Assembly (NCBI RefSeq): GCF_011064545.1
Contig: NZ_JAAMFG010000034.1
Coordinates: 372,001-436,000, forward strand
Direction: 5' to 3'
DNA: 64,000 nucleotides
Origin: Wenzhouxiangella sp. XN24
GTDB lineage: Bacteria; Pseudomonadota; Gammaproteobacteria; Steroidobacterales; XN24
Shown piece after piece: positions 30,482-40,700 of the stretch. Below the pieces are notes generated by a model. That model had not been told where the DNA came from, did not search any database, and saw nothing but the letters and a program-made list of their open reading frames with translations. A program made the position numbers and the translations under genes. Every line of letters starts with the position of its first letter. The first letter of the stretch is position 1.

Positions 30482-31645
30482 ATGCATCGAGTACTCGTTC
30501 TCGGGGCCGGCAAGATCGGAGCCCTGATTTCCGGCCTGTTGGGCGAATCGGGCGATTATCGTATCGATCTCGCAGACCTCGACGGCGCCGCGGCGGAAAG
30601 CGTCGTCAAGGCCCATGGGCTCGCCAATGTGCGGGCTTTCGCCCTCGATGCCACCGCGCCGGAGGACCTGGCCGCCCATCTCGATGCCCATCCCGTGGAT
30701 GCCGTGATCTCGGGATTGCCGTACTTCTGCAACGTGCCGGTGGCGGCGGCCGCCCGGCAGCGGGGCATGCACTATTTCGACCTGACGGAAGACGTCGCCG
30801 TCACCGAGGAGGTCCGCACGCTCGCGGCCGGCGCATCCACGGCGTTCGCCCCGCAATGCGGGCTCGCACCCGGCTTCGTCAGCATCGCGGCCAACGAGCT
30901 CGCCGCGCATTTCGACGAGATCCACACCGTCAAGCTGCGCGTCGGCGCCCTCCCCCAGCACCCGAACAACGTCCTGAAGTACTCCCTGACATGGTCGACC
31001 GACGGGTTGATCAACGAGTACGGCAACATGTGCCAGAGCGTGGAGGATGGCAGCATCATCAATGTGCTGCCGCTGGAAGGGCTGGAGGAAATAGAGATCG
31101 ACGGCAACGTCTACGAGGCCTTCAATACCTCGGGCGGCCTCGGGTCGCTTGCCGACAGCTGGCACGGCCGCGTGACCGAGATGAACTACAAGACCATGCG
31201 CTACCCCGGCCACTGCAACCAGATGCGGCTGCTCATGAACGGCCTCAAGCTCAATCATGATCGCGACACCCTCAAGCGCATCCTCGAGAACGCGGTGCCC
31301 CGGACACTGCAGGACGTCGTGATCGTCTATGTTTCGGTCGTCGGGCTGCAGGACGGCGAGTTGCGTGAGGAGAACTACGTCAACAAGGTCTACCCGCAGA
31401 TCATCGCCGGGCGGCTCTGGTCCGCCATCCAGGTGACGACCGCGGCAGGGGTCTGCGCCGTCGCCGATCTCGTCATCTGTGATCCCGAGTCGCATCGCGG
31501 TTTCGTCACGCAGGAGAGCTTTCACCTGAAAGACGTGCTCGACAACCGCTTCGGCCGGTTCTATGCCCATGGCGGCACCAATGAAGTATCGGCGCGAATG
31601 ATCGCGACCGGGGCCGTGGGCCATCAACGCGCAAAGGGAGCATGA
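30482..31645 (+). CDS. Saccharopine dehydrogenase / lysine 6-dehydrogenase family protein
   Basis: A 387-aa NAD(P)-dependent oxidoreductase. The N-terminal Rossmann fold begins [17 protein letters not shown], followed by the family's [15 protein letters not shown] and [12 protein letters not shown] blocks, and the C-terminal domain contains [14 protein letters not shown]. Both saccharopine dehydrogenases and lysine 6-dehydrogenases share this length and fold, and either activity yields 2-aminoadipate 6-semialdehyde or its cyclic form. The ATG at 30482 has GGAG upstream; the earlier in-frame starts are not supported. It lies 1 base before the aldehyde dehydrogenase gene, which oxidises the same product, so the pair is a lysine-degradation unit. 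Confidence 0.85.
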   Translation: MHRVLVLGAGKIGALISGLLGESGDYRIDLADLDGAAAESVVKAHGLANVRAFALDATAPEDLAAHLDAHPVDAVISGLPYFCNVPVAAAARQRGMHYFDLTEDVAVTEEVRTLAAGASTAFAPQCGLAPGFVSIAANELAAHFDEIHTVKLRVGALPQHPNNVLKYSLTWSTDGLINEYGNMCQSVEDGSIINVLPLEGLEEIEIDGNVYEAFNTSGGLGSLADSWHGRVTEMNYKTMRYPGHCNQMRLLMNGLKLNHDRDTLKRILENAVPRTLQDVVIVYVSVVGLQDGELREENYVNKVYPQIIAGRLWSAIQVTTAAGVCAVADLVICDPESHRGFVTQESFHLKDVLDNRFGRFYAHGGTNEVSARMIATGAVGHQRAKGA

Positions 31646-31646
31646 A

Positions 31647-33167
31647 ATGCTGGAAATACTGAAAAGCCTCGGCCTCGGCGAGGAGAATTCGGGCGCCTGG
31701 GCGGGTTCCCGCGAGCTGCCCGGAAAGGGCCTGGTCATCAACTCGATGAACCCCGCCACGGGTGAGACCATCGCCCGGGTGCGCACGGCCTCTCCCGATG
31801 AGTACGAGGATATCGTCGCGGCAGCACGCGAAGCATTCCACCTGTGGCGGGCGATTCCCGCGCCGCAACGGGGCGAGGCGGTACGACTGTGCGCGGAAGC
31901 GCTGCGGCGACACAAGGACGCGCTGGGCAGCCTGGTCAGCCTGGAGATGGGCAAGATCAAGGCCGAAGGCGACGGCGAGGTCCAGGAGATGATCGATGTC
32001 GCCGATTTCGCCGTCGGCCAGTCGCGGATGCTCTACGGACGTACCATGCATTCCGAGCGTCCCGGTCATCGGATGTACGAGCAATGGCATCCCCTGGGCG
32101 TGGTCGGCATCATCAGCGCCTTCAATTTCCCTGTCGCCGTGTGGAGCTGGAACGCGCTGATCGCGGCGGTGTGCGGCGACGTATGCATCTGGAAGCCGTC
32201 CCCGAGCACCCCCCTGTGTGCGATCGCCGTGCAGAAGATCTGCAACGAAGCGCTCGCCGGACAGGGCTTCCCGCCGATCTTCAACCTGTTCGTCGAATCG
32301 GACGTCGCCATGGCCGAAACCTTCGTCGACGACGAACGCATCGACCTGGTGTCCTTCACCGGTTCCACTGCAGTAGGCCGCAAGGTCGCGCAACGCGTCG
32401 CCGCGCGGCTCGGCAGGTCGCTGCTCGAACTCGGCGGCAACAACGCGATCATCGTCGACGAACGCGCCAACCTGGAGCTCGCCGTGCCGGCGATCGTTTT
32501 TGGTGCCGTCGGCACCGCCGGCCAGCGTTGCACCACGACGCGCCGGGTGTTCGTGCACGAGAAGCTGTTCGACGAACTGGCCCATCGGCTGATGCACGCC
32601 TACGAACAGGTCCGCATCGGCGACCCGCTGGATCCGAGCACCCTGATGGGCCCGCTGATCAGCGCGGCCGCCGTCTCGCGCTACGAGGCGGCCCTCGAGA
32701 GAGTCATCGCCCATGGTGGCCGGGTGCTGACCGGCGGTCACGTCATCGACCGGCCCGGACATTTCGTCCAGCCCACGATCGTCAAGGCCAGCAACGAATG
32801 GCCGATCGTGCAGGAGGAAACCTTCGGGCCTATCCTGTACCTCATTCCCTATCACCACCTGGACGAAGCGATTGCGCTGAACAACGGGGTCCGGCAAGGC
32901 CTGTCGTCGGCCATCTTCACGGACGACCTGCCGACGGCGGAACGTTTCCTCGGCGCAACCGGGAGCGACTGCGGCATCGCCAACGTGAACATCGGCACCT
33001 CCGGCGCAGAGATCGGCGGCGCTTTCGGCGGCGAGAAGGATACGGGCGGCGGGCGCGAGGCCGGCTCGGACTCGTGGAAGGCCTACATGAGACGCCAGAC
33101 CAACACCATCAACTTCAGCCATGAATTGCCGCTGGCACAGGGAATCCGCTTCGACCTGGAAGGCTGA
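31647..33167 (+). CDS. ALDH7-type aminoadipate-semialdehyde / piperideine-6-carboxylate dehydrogenase
   Basis: A 506-aa NAD-dependent aldehyde dehydrogenase closest to the ALDH7 (antiquitin/AmaB/Pcd) branch. Landmarks are the cofactor site [14 protein letters not shown], the [11 protein letters not shown] loop, the general-base glutamate in LELGGNNAI, the nucleophile Cys in [12 protein letters not shown] and the EETFGPILY segment. ALDH7 enzymes oxidise the aminoadipate semialdehyde formed in lysine catabolism to 2-aminoadipate. It begins right after the saccharopine/lysine-dehydrogenase gene, so both are made together. Confidence 0.92.
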   Translation: MLEILKSLGLGEENSGAWAGSRELPGKGLVINSMNPATGETIARVRTASPDEYEDIVAAAREAFHLWRAIPAPQRGEAVRLCAEALRRHKDALGSLVSLEMGKIKAEGDGEVQEMIDVADFAVGQSRMLYGRTMHSERPGHRMYEQWHPLGVVGIISAFNFPVAVWSWNALIAAVCGDVCIWKPSPSTPLCAIAVQKICNEALAGQGFPPIFNLFVESDVAMAETFVDDERIDLVSFTGSTAVGRKVAQRVAARLGRSLLELGGNNAIIVDERANLELAVPAIVFGAVGTAGQRCTTTRRVFVHEKLFDELAHRLMHAYEQVRIGDPLDPSTLMGPLISAAAVSRYEAALERVIAHGGRVLTGGHVIDRPGHFVQPTIVKASNEWPIVQEETFGPILYLIPYHHLDEAIALNNGVRQGLSSAIFTDDLPTAERFLGATGSDCGIANVNIGTSGAEIGGAFGGEKDTGGGREAGSDSWKAYMRRQTNTINFSHELPLAQGIRFDLEG

Positions 33168-33193
33168 GTCACGACGCGATACGGAGAACGAAC

Positions 33194-33808
33194 ATGCTGA
33201 AGAGGATATTTGCCGGCGCACTGCTCGCCGCGCTGCCCATGATCACCCACGCCGGCGATCTGCCCGCCGGGTGGAGTGAACCGACGGTCGCCCACGAGGG
33301 AACGCGTGTGATCAAGGCCGGCGGCGAGACGATCGAGACGTATTACCGCTACCGCCCGCCGGGCCTGCATCGCGAGGAAATGAGCCACCAGGGCATGTCG
33401 ATGGCCATGGTCATCCGACAGGACCGGGGCGTCGTTTACACCTTCCTGCCGAACAACATGTACATGGAAACGAGCATCGACAAGCCCGGGATGATGGGCG
33501 AAAGCGACCCCCTCCCCGACGCGGAAAACATTGTCGAGTTCACGGAAATCGGCGCCGAGGAAATCGACGGCTGGCCGACGACCCGCTACCACGTCATCAC
33601 CGTGGACGAGGGCCAGCGCGCGGAGGGTGATTTCTGGGTCACGGAACACTGGATTCCGATCCGCATGGAGTTCACGAGCAGCGAACGGCCGGGCGAGACC
33701 ATGAGCATGGAAATCCGGGACCTGCGCATCGGTGAGCAGGACCCGGCATTGTTCGAAGTGCCGCCGGGCGCCACCAAGATGCCGGGCATGGGCGGTTTCG
33801 GCGGCTGA
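33194..33808 (+). CDS. Secreted hypothetical protein (DUF4412-like)
   Basis: A 204-aa protein with a clean signal peptide (residues 1-20, cleavage after THA). The mature part alternates beta-strand segments with many Met and Glu residues (HQGMSMAMVIRQDRGVVYTFLPNNMYME), like periplasmic proteins of the DUF4412/LolA-like fold, and ends in a Gly-rich tail. GGAGAA precedes the ATG. It follows the aldehyde dehydrogenase by 26 bases and may be carried on that transcript. No enzyme motif is visible. Confidence 0.7.
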   Translation: MLKRIFAGALLAALPMITHAGDLPAGWSEPTVAHEGTRVIKAGGETIETYYRYRPPGLHREEMSHQGMSMAMVIRQDRGVVYTFLPNNMYMETSIDKPGMMGESDPLPDAENIVEFTEIGAEEIDGWPTTRYHVITVDEGQRAEGDFWVTEHWIPIRMEFTSSERPGETMSMEIRDLRIGEQDPALFEVPPGATKMPGMGGFGG

Positions 33809-33863
33809 GCTGAAGCGGCGGCTTCGCAACGGCAGCTCGCCGGCCGCCGCGCCTGCGGCAAGT

Positions 33864-34352
33864 TCAGGCCCGTAACGCCTCGAAGCGGTTCAGCTCGCGG
33901 TTCTTGCGCACGTTGTCGTGCGCGAAGATTTGCCCGTTCATGGCGATCCAGACGCCTGGCGGGCAGGTCTGCACCGCGGCGACGGCCATGCCGATATTGA
34001 ACACCGCGTCAGAACTCTGGAAACGCGCCGGGGTCAACGCGCCCGTCAGGACGATGGTTTTTCCCGCCACGGCCGCCAGCGCGGCGGCAGTCTCCACCAT
34101 GGTGTCCGTGCCGTGGGTCACGACCACACGGGTTTCCGTCCGTGCCGCGATGGCCGTGCGCATCGCGACCCGGTCGGTCGCGTCGATCTCCAGGCTGTCC
34201 TTGCGCATCAGCGGAACGACATGGGGGGTGAAGCCCACGCCCGCCTCGCGCAAAATGGTGTCGATCACGGTGTCACCGACTTCGAAGCGGCTCATGGCGT
34301 CGAAATAGATCTTGTCGATCGTCCCGCCGGTCGTCACAAAAACGATATCCAT
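33864..34352 (-). CDS. Short asparaginase-domain protein
   Basis: A 162-aa protein equal to the N-terminal catalytic domain of L-asparaginases. TTGGTID at residues 7-13 holds the nucleophilic Thr, and THGTDT near residue 80 holds the second Thr-Asp pair, followed by VLTGALTPARFQSSDA. The C-terminal domain that completes the active site across the dimer in full-length enzymes (about 330 aa) is absent. Stand-alone versions of this size are known as a family, so this need not be a truncation. The frame runs much further upstream antisense to the nfeD gene, but the ATG at 34352 gives the family start. Activity is uncertain. Confidence 0.8.
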   Translation of the reverse strand: MDIVFVTTGGTIDKIYFDAMSRFEVGDTVIDTILREAGVGFTPHVVPLMRKDSLEIDATDRVAMRTAIAARTETRVVVTHGTDTMVETAAALAAVAGKTIVLTGALTPARFQSSDAVFNIGMAVAAVQTCPPGVWIAMNGQIFAHDNVRKNRELNRFEALRA

Positions 34353-34451
34353 CGTGTCTTCACTCGATCCTGTTGGTTCACCGGACGCCAGGGGGGCGCC
34401 CGGATGCCCGCGCGACTGGCGCGGGCCCGGGCTGGACGATACCATGAGCCA

Positions 34452-35936
34452 ATGAACACGCTGCGCGCTTTTTTCCTGTGCATCGCCTGCTTTGCGGCGC
34501 TCGCCGCCGTGGCCCAGGGCGGTTCGGAGCGAGACACACAAGAGGGTTCCCGCGCGTTGTTGCTGGAGCTGAACGGCCCCATCGGACCGGCGCTCAGCAA
34601 CTATCTCGTGGACGGGATCGACAACGCCGCCGACGAGGGATTCGACCTCGTGGTCATCGAGATGGATACGCCCGGCGGCCTCGACACCGCCATGCGCGAC
34701 ATCATCAAGTCGATCCTCGGCTCGTCCGTCCCCGTGGTCACCTGGGTCTCCCCGAGCGGCTCCAGGGCCGCCAGCGCGGGGACCTACATTCTCTACGCGA
34801 GCCACGTCGCCGCCATGGCGCCCGCAACCAATCTCGGCGCCGCGACGCCGGTGCCCGTCGGTGGCGGCGGCAACCGGCCCTCCCCGCCGGACGATGCGTT
34901 CGATCCCGGCGGCGACTCCGCCCCCGCCGACGAAGAACCGGCTGCCGAAGGTGAATCCGCTGCCGACGGGGAAACCGCCGCGGACGAAGACGGAACGCAG
35001 GAAAAGGCCGATGGCGATGCCGCCGAACCCGCCCCGAACACGGGAGGTCCGGAAGCCAAGGCGATCAACGATGCGGTGGCTTATATCCGCTCGCTGGCGG
35101 AGCAGCGAGGTCGCAACGCCGACTGGGCGGAACGCGCGGTGCGCGAATCCGTCAGTCTCACGGCCGAACGCGCCGTGGAAAAGAACGTGGTCGATCTCAT
35201 CGCGGTCGATCTTGCGGGGCTCCTCACGGCGATCGACGGGCGCACGGTGACCACTGCCACCGGCGACGTGGAAATTCGCAGTGCCGGTGCCACGGTGGAA
35301 CGCGTCGGGCCGGACTGGCGCACCCGCCTGCTCGCCGTGATCACGAGTCCTACGGTCGCTTACATGCTGCTGCTGGCCGGAATCTACGGACTGATTTTCG
35401 AAGGCTACAACCCGGGCGCCGTGATTCCCGGGGTGGTCGGGGCCGTCTGCCTGCTGCTGGCGCTGTACGCACTGCAGGTGCTGCCCGTGAACTATGCCGG
35501 ACTCGGCCTGATCGTGCTGGGACTGCTCCTGATGATAGGCGAGGTATTCGTCCCCAGCTTCGGTGCGCTCGGGCTCGGAGGCATCGTCGCCTTCGTCGTC
35601 GGCTCGATCATCCTCATGGATACCGACGTGCCCGGCTATGGCATCCCGACCGCCTTGATCGGCTCGATCGCCGCCGTGGGCGGCAGCATCGTGATGGCGA
35701 TCATCTGGATGGCCATGCGCGCACGGGGTCAGCCCATCGTCAGCGGACGCGACGACTTGATCGGCGCGACGGCCGTGGCGGCCGAGGAATTCACCGGTCG
35801 CGGACACGTGCGGGTCCACGGCGAATTGTGGACCGCCGAGACTCGCGGCGTGGTCCGCAGCGGCCAGTCCCTGCGCGTCAATGGAATGCACGGGCTCGTC
35901 CTCGAAGTCGAGCCCCTCGAAACGAAGGAGAAATGA
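34452..35936 (+). CDS. NfeD-family membrane protein with ClpP-class serine protease domain
   Basis: A 494-aa member of the long NfeD (1b) group. After a signal peptide (1-21) comes a ClpP-like protease domain with the probable nucleophile Ser108 in ASAGTY and lysine 203 in EAKAIND, then four to five membrane helices (about 325-430) and a C-terminal OB-fold NfeD domain (about 435-490). Between the catalytic Ser and Lys there is an acidic low-complexity insert (about 137-200, Pro/Ala/Asp/Glu/Gly) that archaeal relatives lack. NfeD proteases cleave the C-terminus of their slipin partner, encoded 1 base downstream, so the pair acts at membrane microdomains. Confidence 0.93.
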   Translation: MNTLRAFFLCIACFAALAAVAQGGSERDTQEGSRALLLELNGPIGPALSNYLVDGIDNAADEGFDLVVIEMDTPGGLDTAMRDIIKSILGSSVPVVTWVSPSGSRAASAGTYILYASHVAAMAPATNLGAATPVPVGGGGNRPSPPDDAFDPGGDSAPADEEPAAEGESAADGETAADEDGTQEKADGDAAEPAPNTGGPEAKAINDAVAYIRSLAEQRGRNADWAERAVRESVSLTAERAVEKNVVDLIAVDLAGLLTAIDGRTVTTATGDVEIRSAGATVERVGPDWRTRLLAVITSPTVAYMLLLAGIYGLIFEGYNPGAVIPGVVGAVCLLLALYALQVLPVNYAGLGLIVLGLLLMIGEVFVPSFGALGLGGIVAFVVGSIILMDTDVPGYGIPTALIGSIAAVGGSIVMAIIWMAMRARGQPIVSGRDDLIGATAVAAEEFTGRGHVRVHGELWTAETRGVVRSGQSLRVNGMHGLVLEVEPLETKEK

Positions 35937-35937
35937 C

Positions 35938-36738
35938 ATGACCGGTATGATGGGATATTTCAGCACCCTGTTGCTGGGCGCCGTCGTCCTCTTGCTGCTC
36001 AGCGCGATCAAGATCCTCAAGGAATACGAGCGCGGCGTCATCTTCCAGCTGGGACGGTTCTACAAGGTCAAGGGGCCAGGCCTGATCATCGTCATCCCGA
36101 TCATCCAGCAGATCGTCAAGACCGATCTGCGGATCGTCGTCATGGATGTGCCGTCGCAGGACGTCATTTCGCAGGACAACGTGTCGGTGAAAGTCAATGC
36201 CGTGGTCTATTTCCGCATCATCGACCCGGAGCGCGCCATCATCCAGGTCGAAAACGTCTACGAGGCCACCAGCCAGCTGGCGCAGACGACGCTGCGCTCG
36301 GTGCTCGGCAAGCACGAGCTGGACGAAATGCTCTCGGAACGCGACAAGCTCAATACGGATATCCAGTCGATCCTCGACGAGCACACGGACAACTGGGGCA
36401 TCAAGGTCACCAACGTCGAGATCAAGCACGTCGACATCGACGAGAGCATGATCCGCGCGATTGCACAGCAGGCCGAGGCCGAGCGTTCCCGGCGCGCCAA
36501 GGTCATTCATGCGGAAGGCGAAATGCAGGCGTCGGCGCGGCTCGTCGAAGCCGCGCAGCAGCTGTCTACCCAACCGCAGGCCATGCAGCTGCGCTATCTC
36601 CAGACGCTGAGCCACATCGCGAACGAGAAGACCAACACGATCGTGTTCCCGTTGCCCCTGGATCTCATCGGGCCGTTGGTCAAGGCGGTTCCCGGTGCGT
36701 TCAAGCCGCCGGAACCTCCGGCGAGCGAGGAGCGCTAG
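35938..36738 (+). CDS. Slipin (stomatin/prohibitin SPFH family)
   Basis: A 266-aa SPFH membrane protein: one N-terminal membrane segment (about residues 6-26), the stomatin opening [24 protein letters not shown], the SPFH core with [22 protein letters not shown], and a coiled-coil region rich in Ala/Glu/Arg near 185-225. It forms oligomeric rings that organise membrane domains, and the preceding NfeD protease is its classic partner. The ATG follows GGAG directly after the nfeD stop. The gene ends in CTAG, which also supplies the stop codon of the convergent degV gene. Confidence 0.95.
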   Translation: MTGMMGYFSTLLLGAVVLLLLSAIKILKEYERGVIFQLGRFYKVKGPGLIIVIPIIQQIVKTDLRIVVMDVPSQDVISQDNVSVKVNAVVYFRIIDPERAIIQVENVYEATSQLAQTTLRSVLGKHELDEMLSERDKLNTDIQSILDEHTDNWGIKVTNVEIKHVDIDESMIRAIAQQAEAERSRRAKVIHAEGEMQASARLVEAAQQLSTQPQAMQLRYLQTLSHIANEKTNTIVFPLPLDLIGPLVKAVPGAFKPPEPPASEER

Positions 36739-37685
36739 GCCTCGCTGTCCGCCTCGGCTGCGGCCAGCCAGGCCACCGAAAAGGCGCCCGGCCCGAGGCG
36801 GACCGCCATGGTCGCGCTCATCACGGAGAGATGCAGCTCCGCACCCAGGCCCAGGGCGCGCGCCTCCAGGGACTGGTAGGCAGGCATTTCGCGAATCACC
36901 CGGGGATCCCCGCCGAAGCTCAGTGCCACCGCCCGCGCCCCCGATCCGCGGCCGATCCCGTCCTCGGCTTTTTTGAGGGCCGTGGCGCACGCTGCGTTGA
37001 AGCCGCGCGGACGCGCCACGGTGCGATAGCGTCCGGCCTTGAGCTCGATCACGGGCTTCAGATCCGAGACCACCGCGCGAATCCGGTCGAGCCGGCTGAT
37101 CGCGCTGCGTTCGCCATCCAGGCCGCGGTGGCCGAGAAACCAGGGATCCGCCGCGACGGCCAGGCATACGGTCCGCGACGCCGCCTGCCGCACGGCCCTG
37201 CGGATGCTCTCGAACCCGAGTTTTCCCGCCCGCAGCAATTGCATCGCGTGGCACACCAGCACCGCCTCCCCCGCGCAGACTGAACAGCTGTCCAGGACAC
37301 GCAACGCGAACCCCCCGTCGTGCCGGCCCGCTTCCCGGCGCTCGCGGTAATGTTGCAGGATCGCGTACGATGCCTCGGTCGCGCGCTCGAACAGCTCGCT
37401 GAACTCCGCACAGGCGCTGATCACCAGGATGCGCTCGTAGTCGGATACCAGCTCATGCAGGAAGATGTCGCTGATCTCCGCGGCGCCGCACGCGGTCGAG
37501 TGGGCGGTCGACGCCCGGTCCGCGATGTGTCGCCGGTACAGCGCCATGGTGCGATCCGGGTCCCGCTCATCCAGCCAGGTCCTGCCGTCGATCTGCAGCA
37601 CGGACGGCAGGACGCGAATGCCGTTCGACTCCAGGTAGGCATCGGGCAGATCGCACGAAGCACCGACGACGACGCCGATTCTCAT
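36735..37685 (-). CDS. DegV family fatty-acid-binding protein
   Basis: A 316-aa cytoplasmic protein of the DegV family, which binds fatty acids and in Firmicutes acts as FakB with a fatty acid kinase. The N-terminal [23 protein letters not shown] and the [14 protein letters not shown] loop (lipid-contacting serine/threonine region) are recognisable, but later blocks diverge and no fakA-type kinase is nearby. It is convergent with the slipin gene, and the two share a CTAG in which both stop codons overlap by 4 bases. Confidence 0.85.
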   Translation of the reverse strand: MRIGVVVGASCDLPDAYLESNGIRVLPSVLQIDGRTWLDERDPDRTMALYRRHIADRASTAHSTACGAAEISDIFLHELVSDYERILVISACAEFSELFERATEASYAILQHYRERREAGRHDGGFALRVLDSCSVCAGEAVLVCHAMQLLRAGKLGFESIRRAVRQAASRTVCLAVAADPWFLGHRGLDGERSAISRLDRIRAVVSDLKPVIELKAGRYRTVARPRGFNAACATALKKAEDGIGRGSGARAVALSFGGDPRVIREMPAYQSLEARALGLGAELHLSVMSATMAVRLGPGAFSVAWLAAAEADSEA

Positions 37686-37740
37686 GCGGCGGGAAGAGGT
37701 TCGTTCATCGGCCGATTGTGGTTGGCGCGGTCCGCGTACG

Positions 37741-40700
37741 TCAATCGGCGAGAACGACCCCGGCCTGCAGGGACCTCACGGCGAGCCACTGCTTGTCCAG
37801 GCGCGCATGGGAGACTCGCCCCGCGACGCCCAGCTGCTGGGCGAAGAGCTGCACGCGGTACTCCTCGACCATCCAGCGATAGTCACGGAAGGCGTCGGCC
37901 GCCGCTGCGCTGGACCAGTCCGTCGCGAAACCTTCTTCCAGTCTCTGCCTCGGCAGCGCGAGCTCCAGGACCTGGCGGGCCTCGCCCTTGCCCATGGCGA
38001 GGCGCTCGATCCGCAACATGATCGCCTGCAGGTAACGCGGCATGGAACGCAGGCGCTCCGGTGGAGTGACGCGGAAACAGCCGGGAAACATGAGCTGCCG
38101 GAGCTGTCGCTCGATATCCGCTGCGGCTTCGCGCGCTCCGGGGCCGGTGAGCCCGGCCGCCAGCGCGCGACGGCAGGACGAGTTCAGGGCCAGGATCTCC
38201 GCGGCGAGGCCGAGGAAGCGTTCCCCCTCCGGAACGAGTCGCGAACGGCCTTGTTCGAGCTGCCGTCGAAAGGCGGCCTCATCCCGCGGCACCTCGGCGT
38301 CCCCCGCGAGAAACACGCCCGAGAACGCGGCCGCTACGAGGTCTTCAGGCAGGTCGGTGCCGGATGCCAGCTCGCGCCCGAGCAACACCAGGCTGCGATC
38401 CCGCCGCGCGGCCTGCAACAAGGCGCGGTGCTGCTGGGGCATCGCCAGCATGAAAAGTCGCAGGACGCCAAGGCGGTGCGCATCCGCGGCGGCTCCCGGC
38501 GTGCTGAACAACCGGCAGGAAACGCTGGACCCGTCGTCCTGGATCGCGGCGAAGAGTTGCTGCCGGGTGCGGCCGTGGCGCACTTCCAGCTGTTCCGGCG
38601 CCGCGCCGAAACGCCAGTCGCGGAACCCATCCCCCGCCCAGGCATCATCCCGGAGTGTCTCGACCGGACCGCTGCCGGGAGAATGGCGCTCCTTGAGGGC
38701 CCGCAGGTCGCGCGACGCCGCGATGGGCTCGCCCGCCTCATCCAGCACCCGGACCCGGAAGCGCAACCAGGGCTCGAGCTCCAGTTCCGCCCAGGTTTCC
38801 GGTTCGACTTCGACGCCGGCGGTTTGCCGCAGCGTCTCCGCCAGGGCCGCGCGAAGCCGTCCGACGCCGGGCCGGAGCCGGGCCAGGCATTCCCTCGCAT
38901 GATCGGGCACGGGCACGATGCGGCGGCGTGCGGCCTTGGGCAGGGCGCGCAGCATCGCGATGACCTTCTCCTCGAGCCACCCCGGGACGAGCCACTCGAG
39001 GCGATCTTCGTCGAGCAACGGCAGCAGGTGGCGCGGGACGTCCACGGTCACGCCATCCTCCTCCGCCACCGGATCGAAGTGATAATGCAGCGGCAGCCGG
39101 TTGCCGCCGAGCTCGAGGCTGTCGGGATAGGCCTCGACCGCCGGCAGGGGCGCCCCCGTCAGCAGGTCCTCGAGTGACATCTCCAGGAGGTCCGGCCGGT
39201 TTTTTTCCGCCTTGCGCCGCCAGCGCTCGAAGGCGGCCATCGAAGAGATCTCCGCCGGCACCCGTGCCGCATAGAACGCCGCCAGTGCCTCGTCGCCGGC
39301 GAGCAGCTCCCGGCGGCGCAGCTTCGCCTCGAGCAGGTGCACCTCGTCCACGAGCCGCCGGTTGGCGGCCAGGAAGCGTCCCCGGGTGCGCAGCCGGCCC
39401 GCCGCCAGCGCCTCGCGGAGAAAAACTTCGCGCGCCCCGGCCGGATCCACGCGGGCGTAATCGACGCGACGATTGGCCGCGAGCACCAGCCCGAAAAGCG
39501 TCACTTGTTCGCGTGCCGCAACGAATCCCCGGTCCGCCTGCCAGTGCGGATCCGACCAGCTGCGCCTGAGCAGGTGGGCCCCTGCCGATTCGATCCATGC
39601 CGGTTGCACGGCGGCCGCCATGCGCCCCCAGACACGCCCCGTCTCGACCAGGGCCGCCACCACCACCCACGTCGGCGGGCGACCGGCGAGGGTCGAGTCC
39701 GGGAACAACCGGAAACGGAGGTTACGCGGCCCGCGAAACTCGCCGTTCTCATCGAGCCGCCCGATATGAGACAGCATCCCAGCCAGCACCGCGCGGTGGA
39801 CCGCAGCATAATCCGCTGCGATCTCGTTTTCCTTGAGGCGCATCTCGTGGACGATGCCCACCAGCTGGCGGTGCACGTCCTGCCATTCACGCAAGCGGAG
39901 AAAAGAGACGAAATTGTCCCGGCACCAGCGACGTTGCGCGCTGCCGGAATCGTGCTTGCGCCGCGCCTGCCAGTTTTCCCAGAGTTTCACGAGGGAAAGA
40001 AAATCCGAGCGCGGGTCCCGGAACGCCGCATGGCGCTCGTCCGCACTGGCGGCCGCCTCGACGGGACGCTCGCGCGGGTCGCGGATCGATAACCCGGAGG
40101 CGATGACGAGCATTTCCCGCAGGCAGCCCTGCTCGCCCGCAGCCAGCAGCATCCGCGCGAGGCGCGGATCCACCGGCAGCCGCGCGAGGCGGCGCCCGAG
40201 CGAGGTGATCTTGCGCCCCTCGTCCACCGCGCCGAGCTCGCGCAACAGGCGGTAACCGTCATTGATGAAACGGGCATCCGGCGGATCGAGAAACGGGAAC
40301 TCGGCGATGTCGCCCAGGCCGAGCGTTTCCATCTGCAGGATGACGCTCGCCAGGTTGGTGCGGCGGATCTCGGGATCCGTGTATTCGGGCCGTGCGTCAT
40401 GCTCCGCTTCCTCGTAGAGCCGGATGCAGATGCCCTCGGCCTCCCGGCCGCACCGCCCGCGACGTTGCCAGGCGCTCGCCTGCGAGATCGGCTCGACCTG
40501 GAGCCGCTGGATCTTGGAGCGATAGCTGTAACGACTGATCCGTGCGAGGCCGGAATCCACCACGCAGCGGATGCCCGGCACCGTGAGAGACGTTTCCGCC
40601 ACGTTGGTGGCCAGAACGAAGCGCCGTCGTCCCGCGGGCTTGAAGACACGGTCCTGCTCGCTGCTGGAGAGGCGCCCGTACAGCGGCAATACCTCCACGC

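Noticed and set aside
34353-36041. Long minus-strand extension of the asparaginase-domain frame, opposite nfeD and slipin
   Set aside because: The extension is antisense to two well-supported genes and has shadow composition. The asparaginase family start is at 34352.
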